A stretch of DNA of 64,000 nt, taken from contig CP136069.1 of assembly GCA_032622095.1 (NCBI GenBank), forward strand, positions 168,570,394-168,634,393, written 5' to 3'. This document shows, one piece after another, positions 26,181-37,950 of this stretch (positions are counted from its first letter, which is position 1; each line of letters starts with the position of its first letter). The stretch is from Siphonodentalium dalli (Eukaryota > Mollusca > Scaphopoda > Gadilida > Siphonodentaliidae). Under the pieces are notes generated by a model that saw nothing but the letters and a program-made list of their open reading frames with translations, had not been told where the DNA came from and did no database searches. The position numbers were made by a program, and so were the translations under genes.

Positions 26181-27120
26181 GGACTTTGCTAACCCTATTT
26201 CCCCCAAATTTTATGGAGTCAAAATAAAGGTTTATGTTCATTTTATTAGTGATCACAGTAACCAAACCCATAAATGCAACATTTTAAGAGTATAAGTCAT
26301 GGTGGAGCATGTTAGAAATACTAAATGTGAACTTTATAGAGGTTAAAAAAAAAAAAAATTCGAACCCAAATCCAACAAACACAAAGTCCATATCTAAGAA
26401 CAAAATATGGGAATATGTGCTGAACACTGTGGAGAATGATGAACAATAAAAATATATTCATATTTACCAAGCATTCTTTGAAAAATATATTCAGAACCAC
26501 TTGTTTGCAAATGGTAGATTAACTTTCTCAGTAGTGCTGTCCAGAAGATGACACTTGATGGGTGGATTATGGGTCACCTTGTACCCAGTCTTGCTGGGAT
26601 TGTTATCAGCCTGTGTGCCAGTCTGTGGCCACTGGACCATAAGGGATTAGTCCATGATTGCTGACCTATTTAGTGGTTACAGGGTGGTCTGCTAAATTGA
26701 AGCTTAAGAAATTATTTTGTCAACTCACCACTGTCAATAGTTAACCAATCGCTCTCAGTTAGCCATGTTGGGGAAATAATTCTGGCATTTGTTAACAACT
26801 GGTTCTATGTAATGTTTTCAAAGAACACTTGGTAAATATGAATATATTTTTATTGTTCATCATTCTTCACAGTATTCACTACTCATTTCCATATCTTTTT
26901 CTTAGAAATTGATTTTGTTTTTGTTGGATTTGGGTTCGAAAAAAATATTTTTTAAAACCTCTATAAAGTTCACACTTTGTATTTCTTAGATAATCACCAC
27001 TAATTATACTGTTAAAATGGTCCATCCATGGGTTTGGTTGCTGTGATTACCAATAAAAGTGAGCACAATCCATTATTTTGACTCCATCAAATTTGGGTTG
27101 AAATTGGGTTAGCAAAGTCC
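26181..27120. mobile_element. 940-bp foldback DNA transposon in a TTAA site
   Basis: The left arm (26181-26484) begins GGACTTTGCTAACCC and the right arm (26815-27120) ends GGGTTAGCAAAGTCC. The arms are about 305 bp each and are imperfect inverted copies of one another around a ~330-bp unique centre. TTAA flanks both sides (26177-26180 and 27121-27124). No transposase is encoded. It is a non-autonomous, long-TIR element with piggyBac-like target preference. Confidence 0.9.
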
Positions 27121-27364
27121 TTAAGTAACTTTAACTGTTAAACCGTCACAATAAATGAATCATATGCCCCTACCCCGCTAACTACACTAAGACAAATGAC
27201 AGAGCACACTAATTATTAGGGAACACATGGCAAGACCCTCATTACAAAGTATTGTTGATGAAAAATCAGTTAAATCATCAATTCCCTCAAAAGAATATTA
27301 ACCCTCCACCACCCATAAATAATCATTACATTCAGAAACCCCTTATTATTCTTCAATAATATCA

Positions 27365-27865
27365 TTAAAGGCACGTGAGGCCTTGGTTGTCGAAAATATT
27401 CATATTTGTTCCAATCACCGTAAACAGCAAAACATTAAAACGCATACAGTTTCGTTCATATATACCATGACCATCGCGTAAACAGCATGTTATTACAAAG
27501 ACCTACTATATTTTACCTAAGAAAGAGACTGATTGTGTTACAGAAGACAGCACAATGCTACTGGCTAATCACACACAAATGGCATAAACGCTCTTTATTA
27601 GTTCCATATCAGGAATTCACCAACAAAGAACGCTCTTTATGTTTACCATCATAATATAAACAAACACCAGAAAGTTACTTTTTATGCTTTTGTTTACATA
27701 ACAATGGTCAAACAGATGACAATAACATACTGTTTATGCGATATTTATTATTTGTATACGGACAAAGTCTGTCTACATTTTGATGTTCTTTCTGTTTGTG
27801 GCGGTTTTTGACGGGTGTAAATATTTTCACAGGATACCCACAGCCAAGGCCAACCGTACCTTTAA
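27365..27865 (+). mobile_element. TTAA-flanked ~500-bp MITE, copy 2
   Basis: TTAA|AGGCACGTGAGGCCTTGG at the left and AAGGCCAACCGTACCT|TTAA at the right. It is colinear with copy 1 throughout. The paired boxes AACGCTCTTTAT are at 27587-27598 and 27629-27640, both exact. Confidence 0.9.
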
Positions 27866-28438
27866 CCCAACCAGGCCGATCATACTATACAATAATCATC
27901 AAAGTCAATTATGAGTCCCCCACCCCATCAAACATATCCAGGCAATTGAATTATTTATGAACCACAGGCACGTTGGGGAGGGGGCACATGTACATGCAGC
28001 ACGTGTACATGTATAACGCTATAGGAACTTACTAATCCGACTGCAAATCAGCACACAAAATCTACCTCAACATTGACAAATATAACTCTCCGTGTGTCCC
28101 TTTCTGTGAAAACTGGCAGCAATATAACAAAATAAGAACATCAAGCATTCGTGAAAATTATCCTCGAAGTTGTCGCCGTTGAATAAATAAAGAGAATTCA
28201 CTGCATGGCAAAAAAACCAGACACATTCATACCATACGCATCAAACGCACGACTACCTCAATTGATACCCGTCCAATTGACCCACGTACACTAAATAACG
28301 CAGATAAAGATAGCAGTCAATCTATTTGGATCCGTCAGATCGACAAGATACAACGACCTGGATGTAGGAACAATATACATGCGGAGCACATAGCAGTCCA
28401 CTGTCTATTTTAAAGGTGCTCGGTCCGATCGGGCGCTC
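27866..28438. other. No recognisable gene
   Basis: AT-rich sequence with short C-tracts and nothing assignable. Confidence 0.35.
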
Positions 28439-28824
28439 CTAGATTGCTGTTTCTTTGCCCCCGCGTTTAGAGAGCGTTTGGTTCGAGTCCGGGGCCGTCC
28501 ATCGGGGCTCGGAGTGATTGGATGTCGATGTTTGGGGTTTTGCGATCTCTATTGTTTGTGGGGCGGAGCTTGCCTGTCGGACGGGCGGTCTTGCGGTGGG
28601 GTTGGATGGCTCCAAGTCAGGTGGTAATAATAGCCACTTGATTTTGGAGTTATTCATCTTTGACTGCGGGGCCGTCCGTTTGGCAGTGGGGTCGTGGGCT
28701 TTGGGCGTCGATGTCTGGTCGTCCTGGGCTTTGATGTGTGGATTCCTCGGCTCGAATCGGATATTTTTCGCCTCCGGGACCGCTATAGTGGGTTGGGGGC
28801 GTCTGGTCGGTTTGAGTACCTTTA
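28439..28824 (-). pseudogene. Proline-rich retroelement-like ORF relic, copy 2
   Basis: The minus-strand frame begins KVLKPTRRPQPT, continues with IRFEPRNPHIKAQDDQ and PKAHDP, and ends in a long Pro/Ser/Thr-rich tail with a stop at 28439, about 128 residues in all. It aligns in frame with the relic at 12976-12766. The GC content is much higher than in the neighbouring DNA. Further 5' on this strand (29147-28911) another Pro/Thr/His-rich open stretch may belong to the same element. The family is not recognised. A gag or ORF1-type nucleic-acid-binding protein is only a guess from composition. Confidence 0.45.
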
Positions 28825-29159
28825 AGGAATATTGTCCATATACAGGTGTGAGAAATAAATAGATATAGTGTCAACCATTTGATTGCACATAAGTATGCCT
28901 AAGGGTGCGTTCATGCGCGGTATGGTCTTGCGGGAGTTTTGTCGTGGAGAACGGTATGGTGTCGGGATTGGGGCGGGGGCATGCACATGGGATCCATCTG
29001 TATCGTGGCTAACTGCGTGTGAGGTGTGATCTCGGTGGTTCGGCCTGTGGTGGTGCTGCCGGAATTTGCCTGTAAATAGCGTACAATTATCTCGCAAGAA
29101 TAAATCATGCATGTGTTTGAGGGCAGGTTCCGGTAGCGCCGTTGCAAGTGGAGCTATGT

Positions 29160-30060
29160 TATTATTGTTATTGTATTGATTATACCTTTATTGTTTTTAG
29201 TATATACAATCATTTATTGCAGGAATGGTCTATCTCTTCCATGCCACAAATACAACAACAATTTTTTTAAATAAAAAATCCGTAATTTAGGATTCTAACA
29301 AGATAGAGTTATCCTTCGTACTACACTCTTCGAGTACTCCGAACATTTTCGCCCGAATTTCTGTTCTAAAACTGTCTCACAGATGTAATAAGAAACACCG
29401 CGAAGAGATAGACCATCTTTAATTCTTCAAACCAGGTAAAGGTGGTCCTGTCAGAGAATGGTTATGTCGGTGTTCCGATCTGACAACACTGGAATTAGCA
29501 TTATATATATACATGAATTATGGTATAATCTTTCTTCGGATTTATATTCATTCTGCGTGTTTTGGCGATATTCTATATATGGGTCACTGACATGGCGGTG
29601 CTGTGGCAGGACACACGTTTACCTTGATTTACACGTTTATAGTTGGAATACTGGAATATATCATTCGTTTGATAAATTTTAACCCATTACGAAAATAAAT
29701 AGTAATCAAATGAATCTCAAAATTCATAATAAATAAATAACAAAAGAAACTTAACAATGTGATAAGGATATACTTCCCCACACATGTCATTATAGTAAAT
29801 AACTATACATTATAAACATATATATGAGCGGACAATATTACATAGACACCAGTAATGTAGCTAAAATCCAAAATATTTGATTTATTTTAATACAATGGAC
29901 CAAACGAATGCAACGCTTTCCCACCAATATATTTCTAAATTATAATTATGTTTATCCATAATTTATTTTATATTGAATATCCAAACCACCTATGTCTAAT
30001 TATGCTCGAACGCCTCTCCATAATTATAGAATGTCACCAATTGGGCTTTAGTAATAACTC
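29160..30060. other. No recognisable gene
   Basis: AT-rich spacer between the proline-rich relic and LINE B, with short unsupported ORFs only. Confidence 0.35.
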
Positions 30061-31858
30061 AAAAAAGAAAAACAATAAATATCGTGATCGGTGAAATAAG
30101 TCTTGGTGAACTCCAGGCTGGTAAAAAATATGACTTCACAAACAGATATGGGAGAGATGACTGTGATGAAAAAATCGGCCCATACGAACTCATGAATCAC
30201 TCTTGTGATTATTATGCACCCACTCAATTCCGGGCCAATATAAAACAATCAAAGAAAGGCACCTCATTATTAGGTCTTAACTGGGATTCATTCAAAGAGT
30301 TATTATGTAATATCCAAAACAACGAAAATATCTTCGACGTCATAGCCCTATCTGAAATATTCCGGATCAAGGAAACATATATATTACCCGGGTGTCAACC
30401 TTTCGAATACGCAACGCGTCCAGATAACGACGATGGTAGATGTGGGGTTGGATTATTTATAAAAAATGGCATAACATTTAGAAATAGACCTGACTTCTCT
30501 ATATTTATACCACACGTCGCAGAAACGCTATTTGTTGAAATTAATCCTAAAAAAAAAACCTCATATGTGGTAGGAGTAATATACAGACCTAACAGCCCCA
30601 AGAGCAGATATCGATGAATTCATGACTTATATAGATGCCATAATGGTCAAACTCAATGAATCGCACACTAAAGCATATTTGATCGGGGACTTCAACATTG
30701 ACCTACTAAACTCTGATAATCATACGAAAACCTGCGATTTTATAGATAACATATTTGAGCGGGGTTACCTCCCTGTGATTACAAAACCTACTCGGGTCAC
30801 GGACTACTCAGCAACATTAATTGACCATATCCATACGAACTCGAAGTGGAAATATGACTGCGGAATTATATTATCAGATGTCTCTGATCATTTTGCAACG
30901 TACCTCGTTGAAATTGAATTACATCAAAATTATATTAACTCAGCACAACAATCCCTAGAACCCATTCGAAATTCATTTAAAGAAATCGTAGGCTGTCTAT
31001 CGTTTGACTCAGTTTTCGGCTGCAATTCAGCAGAACAAGCGTATGAAAAAATTATAGAATAGTATATATCAGCGTATGAGCAAGCCTTCCCTCTCAGATA
31101 CACCGAACAAAGGAAAAAATATATCAAAAGAGAACCTTGGATTACAAACGGCTTATTGCAATCATCATTGAATAAAAGTAAGCTATTCACTAAAAACAAA
31201 TAGCACAGCCATCGACAATCAATATAGATAAATATAAAGCATATTGTAAAATATTCAACCAACTGAAGAGGAAGAGCAAAAACCAGTACTCTAACTCAAT
31301 TCTCGAAGAAAATAGAAATAACATGAGACGAAAATGGACCATATTAAAAGATGCTCTTAAATTATCAACATGTTCACATAGTCTTCCAAAAAATATAAAA
31401 TTTAGAAACAGAACAATTTCAGATCCGGCAACTTTTGCGCAATACTTTAACGAATATTTCGCAACAATAGGTCAGAATACAGCTAATAAAGTAGAGAAAA
31501 TTCAGGATATACAACCTCTTCATTATATGTCAGAATAAAAAAAACCAAAAGAACTTCTTTCTCTCAGAAACATCATTGTCGGAGATAGTAGATACATGCA
31601 CCAAAATGTCCAATAAAAGCTGTGTAGACTTTTTTAATATATCAACCAAACTAATGAAAAGTACTATAAATGAAACAGCAAACGCGCTTTCGTACATAAT
31701 AAATTTATCTTTTAAACAAGGCGTCGTTCCTAAAAAAATGAAAATCTCCAGAGTAGTACCAATATACAAAAATAGTGCCCGTGAAAATATTGAAAATTAT
31801 AGACCAATCAGTATTCTTCCCGCTTTCTCTAAAATTATGGAAAAACTTATGCATAAAC

Positions 31859-32008
31859 ACGTGCTATTGGGCATATCGTTGACGTATATGAGAAAAAGTA
31901 GCGGTCCTAAAATTTAACCTTGAGACAATGCTCGCCATGTTTCGGATGCATAAAATATATAACATTGCTGCTGTGCCGAACCTCATATATACATACTTAT
32001 GCATAAAC
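31859..32008. repeat. Templated insertion inside the LINE B reverse transcriptase
   Basis: A 14-bp direct repeat, acttatgcataaac, occurs at 31845-31858 and 31995-32008. The intervening 136 bp interrupt an otherwise continuous frame between MEKLMHK and LNSFF. The first 67 bp (31858-31924, starting at the last base of the repeat) are the reverse complement of 32342-32408 with one mismatch. The remaining ~70 bp match nothing I can see in the window. Confidence 0.9.
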
Positions 32009-33295
32009 GTTTAAACTCGTTCTTTAAAAAATGTGATATCCTCCACGAAAACCAATTTGGATTTAGAGCAAACCACTCAACCACCCACCCATTACTTCAT
32101 TTATTACATCATATTGCCGAAAATAACGACAAAAAGACACGAGACTCTACATTAGCAATCTTTATTGACCTTTCAAAGGCTTTTGACACAATCAGTCATG
32201 AAATACTCCTACAAAAGCTTGACCATTATGGTATCAGGCGCATAACCAAGAAATGGTTCACGAGTTACTTAGAGGGTAGACAGCAATATGTTGAAATCGA
32301 ACATGAAAAATCAAATATGCTCAATATTAGATGTGGGGTGCCTCAAGGTTAAATTTTAGGACCGCTACTTTTTCTCATATACGTCAATGATATGCCCAAT
32401 AGCACGTGTTTGAACATACTTTCATTTGCAGACGACACAACCCTCCATATTTCTGGAAATGACCACCGCCAAATTGAAAAACAAGTTAATTCAGAATTGA
32501 AAAAAGTTCACAATTGGTTCTGTAGCAACAAATTGGTTATTAATATAACAAAAAGTAAGTACATGTTACTACATCCAACTAATAATGACTTTAAATGGAA
32601 TATTCTTAAAATAAAACTGAACAACGAGCCATTAACACGAATTGGAAACGTTATACCAGAACAATGTATGAAATTCCTCGGAATTAATATTGATGAAAAT
32701 CTCACCTTCAAATATCAATGGTAAAAACACGGATATCCAATGCAATGTACTGCATCAATAAGGTTAAACGTATACTTCCCAAAAACTGTTTGAAAACTTT
32801 ATACTTTTCTCTAATGCACAGTAATCTCATATATGGGTTGCCAATTTGGGGTCATGCTGACACTGGAAATACTCTCTTCAAACAACAGAAAAAAGCCATC
32901 CGTATCATGGCAAACAGAACGTATAGAAGCCACACAGAGCCAATATTTCGCAAAGAAAAGATTATAAAATTTTATGACATGTATCGGTTACAATCGGCCA
33001 CTTTTGTATTTGATTGGACAAAAGGAAACCTTCCGAAATCATTTGATAATTCGTTTGAATATACAACTGCTAATACTCGACAAGCTGGCAATTTGAAAGC
33101 ATTAACCCCGAGAACGACATTTACTTCTATACTACCCAAACACGCGTTTCCGTGCATATGGAACTTATTGGATAAAAATCTGAAAAATATCAGATTTCGA
33201 AATAGATTTAAAAAAGAATTGAAAAATAAATATTTATTGCAATATGCAACAAAAGTTAAATGCAACAACTCATTTTGTCAAGACTGTAAAGTGGC

Positions 33296-33797
33296 TTAAA
33301 GGCACGTGAGGCCTTAGTTGTCGAAAATATTCATATTTGTTCCAATCACCGTAAACAGAAAAACATTAAAACGCATACAGTTTCGTTCATATATACCATG
33401 ACCATCGCGTAAACAGCATGTTATCATAAAGATTTACTATATTTTACCTAAGCAAGAGCCTGATCGTGTTACAGAAGACAACACAATGCTGCTGGCTAAT
33501 CACACACAAATGGCATAAACGCTCTTTATTCGTTCCATATCAGGAATTCACCCACAAAGAACGCTCTTTATGTTTACCATCATAATATAAACAAACACCA
33601 GAAAAGTAACTTTTTATGCTTTTGTTTACATAACAATGGTAAAAAATATGACAATAACATACTGTTTATGCGATATTTCTTATTTGTATACGGACAAAGT
33701 CTGCCTACATTTTGTTGTTCTTTCTGTTTGTGGCGGTTTTTGACGGGTGTAAATATTTTCACAGGATACCCACCGCCAAGGCCAACCGTACCTTTAA
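33296..33797 (+). mobile_element. TTAA-flanked ~500-bp MITE, copy 3 (inside LINE B)
   Basis: The left TTAA (33296-33299) overlaps the stop codon that ends LINE B ORF2 (GCT TAA). The right TTAA is at 33794-33797. The ends and interior match copy 2 closely. Removing it places the LINE B 3' hairpin about 424 bp after the stop, against 449 bp in LINE A, so the insertion is younger than LINE B. Confidence 0.9.
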
Positions 33798-34220
33798 TAT
33801 AGCATTGACCCCTAATCCACCCATCATTGTAGTAACTGTAATGCAGTCTGGTATGTTCACCTTAACATTTTGGCGGGACGAAACGATAAACTGATTCCTA
33901 CGTATCGATATATGAATTCCTCGATAACCTGAAACAAATACCTATTTCAGCAACAACGACCATTCAATGCATTTGATAATCGGAAGCCATTATTTTCTTA
34001 ACCAATGAAGAATTAAAACAGCCCCGGCCATACCCCATCATTAGTGACAGATTTATTATAAGCCCATGAAAACAACCAATACATATGTATTAACACATAC
34101 ATGTAGATGCATCCCATAAGTGGTTTGGATACCTTGTTTGTCTATTATGAACTACATTCTATCATTTTCATTTTTTTTATCATTTCACTTCATTAGTTGC
34201 CACTTCATGTTTGTATACGT

Positions 34221-34262
34221 AGGGGCGACGGGAAGACGGCCCATCTGGGCCATGTCGCTCCT
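34221..34262 (+). other. LINE B 3'-UTR hairpin
   Basis: Outer arms AGGGGCGAC and GTCGCTCCT pair with one G·T. The inner arms GGCCCA and TGGGCC pair around TC, with the 5' bulge GGGAAGAC. The design and position match the LINE A hairpin, but most paired bases differ in a pairing-preserving way. Confidence 0.7.
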
Positions 34263-34921
34263 GTATTATATCATTTTTGTTTGTTTATTATCACCATTGT
34301 CATAAGCTTGTAAATATTATACAAATAAACAATCATCATCATCATCATCATCACAGCAACATTCAGGAAGGCTGTCTGCGGCCATCTATTTCATCGACAA
34401 TAGTTCAAATTCGATAGATCCAATCTAGAGATGATCATGGCATCATCATGCATGTGATTTTTAAGAATCATGCGCCAACAACTGAGGGTATAGGCGTTGG
34501 AGATAGATTGAAATGTGAAACCCAAGACACGCATTTTTTTTTAAACGAATTACGGAAAAAGTCGACACCTCCCAATTAATCTCACCCAAATCATGCATAT
34601 AACTTTTGGGAACGATGGGATAAAAGCGGCAGACGACTGTGTTATGTGCCAAAGGATTTAGTTGCGCTAAGTGAAACCCCCAAATTGGCTGCTGGCTTTT
34701 CAGCTGAATTCGGACAAATGCGAGAAAACGAATATAGATGAAATAACACATATGGATATTTAATTTGGGACCTATAGAATGAAAGATTTTGGTTCTAGAG
34801 AGCGCGAAAGGACTCAATGATGCAAAAAGCCAAATCAAAGATGGCTGGCGGCGTCATGTTTTTAACAAAAATCAAATATAACTTGGAAATTTCGGTCTGA
34901 TTCAATGGGCGTGCAGTTGAT

Positions 34922-35020
34922 TCAAGATTCAAGATTCAATATAGTTTATTTTATACAAACAGGACTACAAAAGTTCATCTTGCCAAGACAGGGCCCTTAT
35001 GGCAATATAAACAGGTAGCT
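34922..35020 (-). mobile_element. 3'-end fragment of another LINE
   Basis: On the minus strand the sequence runs from AGGGCCCTGTCTTGGCAAG through AATAAACTATATTGAATC to repeated TTGAATC units at 34923-34938. A GGGCCC-containing end, AATAAA and a short TTGAAT-type repeat tail are typical 3' termini of CR1-like LINEs. Only about 100 bp remain, so it is heavily 5'-truncated. Confidence 0.6.
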
Positions 35021-37825
35021 TTTTATCAACGTATATGCTTATGTACAAGATGTGCAGTTCAATTAATATAGGGCAGGATGGGGTGGGATTGGCGTGTGGG
35101 GTGGAAAGGGAGGGGACAACAGAGTATATAGTCATTTCTCACATGTTTCAACGGAGTAAAACAATGTTTATTTATTTCCAAGTCTTATGCTGTGACCTGT
35201 TTCGCAGACATGGGCCCATAATCCACAATGGCCTTTGGCATCCAGCATATATCACGGGGCATGTCAGTTGGATGTGTGATATGTGATATCAATCTCAGTC
35301 TACCATCAATATATACTTGGAAGGGAAAAGGTGCTTTTGTGATGTACGTTGATAATTTGCAATATTTTCTTGGAGAGTTGAGAAAATAATTCGATTGGTT
35401 TTAATACAAATTTCAAGCTTCAAATTAAATCAAGCATGACAGAGAATAATTATTGAGATATTCCAACAGTTAGATACCCCACCCATCGTAGACCGTCTAT
35501 CCACGTCCCTGTCGTCTCACGTCCCTTCAGTCGGACATTACCTTCCACGTCAACTGGGGCGTGTGAAGATTACCATACGTTGGAACTTTCCTTAATGTCC
35601 GCTTGGTTTGGAAACCTTCAAGGCAACTGACATGAATTTCACTCCAAAATTTGGACCGAAAATGGGACTGGTTGGTTTTTTTTTCTAAAACCAACAAATT
35701 GCGCACAAAACAGGTTGTTATTTCAAACTATCAGAACAATTTCAACCACACATTGATGTGGAGTTTCCAAATGATGTTGTGTAAAGCATGAACTTGGAAA
35801 TCGCCCCATAAGCTGTCCGTATACCCCTACCACATGTCGCCACGTCCCCGCGACAACTCTGAGACCATACACATTTTTTTTCAAATAGACCCTACAGTGT
35901 CCCATGCGATATAAGTACGCACACCCTAAATCCCTGTCGCCACATCCTTGTGACCAGCCTTGATAACAATAACAACACCCCTGTGACCAGTCATGATAAC
36001 ATAAACATGAATTTTTCAAACCGACCTGACAGTGTTGCAAGCAACACAGGTACGTACAACCAACTCCTACCTGTACCTGAATTTCGAACTTCAATCCAGA
36101 TCGAAATTCGCCCAGATGACCAGTAGTCCATGAGCCAGGACCGAGAATAGTACCATTTAGGTGGGCAAATTATATCACCATTTTTCTCAAATCTTAAAAT
36201 CTGAAATTTATCTGAGTGCTGGGGCGCACTGTGGCAGTGTAACTTATTGTGCAAAATTTGTGTTTCCATGGCAACGAAGGGTGTTTTTGGCCAATATAAA
36301 AAATATGCTTTTAATGGTCTACTACTAGAACGTTTAATAAGGTAACTCCATCTTTACATTAATATGGGATGACACCATTGGTGGGCTTTCTTTTGACATG
36401 GGGGATTTCACCTCTAGAGGTCAAGGTCTTACACAAAGGTCAAGGTCATTCACCAAAATATAAGCTTTTTTATATCGGGTCATACATTTTCTACCCACTG
36501 ATTTTATATATCAGCTTTGCATATGTTATCTTTGCTCCTTGATAATCTTTAGCGTATCTGCTACGTGGAGAACATCGTTATTGTTGAAACAGACATGTCA
36601 TTCATGAGATATAATAGGCCTTTAAACTTGGTGACCATTTTCGAAAATGGGTGAAAATTAATTATTTCCCAATATATCATGCTTCTAGTCCAGGCGCTTG
36701 GTGCATGGACATGTAAGAATTGCACGAATATTGATAAAAACATGAAATTTCCAACATATGTTCCTTGGACCTTACTGATCATTTTCAGAACCCATCGATA
36801 TTTGGCCCTGCTTAGCAACGGTTGCTAGGCAACTACCCGAAACTATAAACATGCTCATATAAGAATGTATTACAGTATTTCATTCAACTTTAGTTGTTCT
36901 GAATTGCATATGTCAGGTCTATCTGTGACATAAGATAAACTACACAGACTTGTGACCTTGTTTCCTATCATAATGTCCATGACAACCGTTGCTATGCAGC
37001 TACACAGACAGTGAATATTTATAACTCCGCCAATGGTACCCCGAGTCCCCACACCAAACTTGGTTTAAATCGGTCCAGACAAAGAAAGCTATGGTATCTA
37101 ATTTATAAAAAATGTTTCAACAATACACACGACTAGAAAATGGACTAGAAAATCTTTGCTGCTTTGTACAGCTGAGTATATCGCTTTACAGATGGTCTGA
37201 GGTCATAATAAATGTTATAGGTTTAATAGAGATGCCAAGGTTCACCATATACAAAGCCAGTGATTAGTTGACAGCTCTGCTATATCATTGATACTAATAG
37301 GCGAGGTGTCTTATCGTGATGGCTGTGTTGTTGGTAGAATTTGATACATTCTCATTGTAAACTCAAATTGGTTCGATTAACCCAAGTTTTCCATGTCCGG
37401 GTCACCTTTCACATTTAATCCAAGGCTGCGCTGGTGCAGCATTACATATCCTGTGCCAGTGAATTCTCTTATATCTCCGAGTGACCCATGAAATCCAATA
37501 ATTTGTGTCAAGTACATCTGTCTATAGTAGTACATAACACTATACTATAATTCAACATCAACACTCTAATTTATGATTCATATCATAGTAATTTACTATC
37601 GCCAAGGGATGGGTTAAACATCTGCCAATCATGATCGGCTTCTCCTTTTCTGTTGCTGATATATTGCTACTGGTGGAAGTACATGTATACAGGAAGTAGA
37701 TGTCATGGCTGGGGGTTATGAGTATACAGCGAGTGGCGGAATTATCGTGATTGATGTGTATATGCAAGTCTGGAATGTACACATGATCATGTGGAGGGGT
37801 ATTGGTATATACATTCAATGGTAAG

Positions 37826-37828
<3 letters not shown>
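35021..37828. other. No recognisable gene
   Basis: Short ORFs only. A segment near 35640-35830 ('gaacaatttcaaccacacat') is partly repeated near 59950-60040 ('gaacaatttcaacctatttg'), suggesting an unclassified dispersed repeat. Two AAGGTCA-type hexamers occur near 36420-36445. Confidence 0.35.

Positions 37829-37867
<39 letters not shown>
37829..37867. repeat. (TA)n microsatellite
   Basis: Uninterrupted TA dinucleotides of about 38 bp, a typical polymorphic simple repeat. Confidence 0.95.
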
Positions 37868-37869
<2 letters not shown>

Positions 37870-37950
37870 CGCGGAAGCCACATTAGGGAGACATTTGTGT
37901 ATTTATAACCCACATTAGGGCGACTTTTACATTAGGGCGACTTTTTGTGT

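Larger units (their letters stand above)
30060..34353 (+). mobile_element. LINE B, jockey/CR1-like retrotransposon (decayed, interrupted)
   Basis: Same family as LINE A. The endonuclease spans about 30270-30920, with ALSEIFR, GVGLFIKN, VIYRPN, GDFNIDLL and SDVSDHFAT, so the GDFN and SDH catalytic motifs are intact. The reverse transcriptase spans about 31700-32450, with YRPISILPAFSKIMEKL, NQFGFRANHST, FIDLSKAFDTISHE, CGVPQG and FADDTTLH. The C-terminus ends near 33299 with CNNSFCQDC. Defects are a frame shift near 30600, TAG at 31060, shifts near 31200 and 31530, a 150-bp insertion at 31859, TAA replacing the residue after PQG (32350), and a shift near 32722. A MITE (33296-33797) sits exactly at the end of the coding region. 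The 3' UTR resumes at 33798, has the family hairpin at 34221 and ends in an ATC microsatellite at 34331-34353. Confidence 0.9.

Noticed and set aside
28466-28485. GGTTCGAGTCC, like a tRNA box B
   Set aside because: No box A at the right distance and no cloverleaf; it is part of the proline-rich ORF relic on the other strand.
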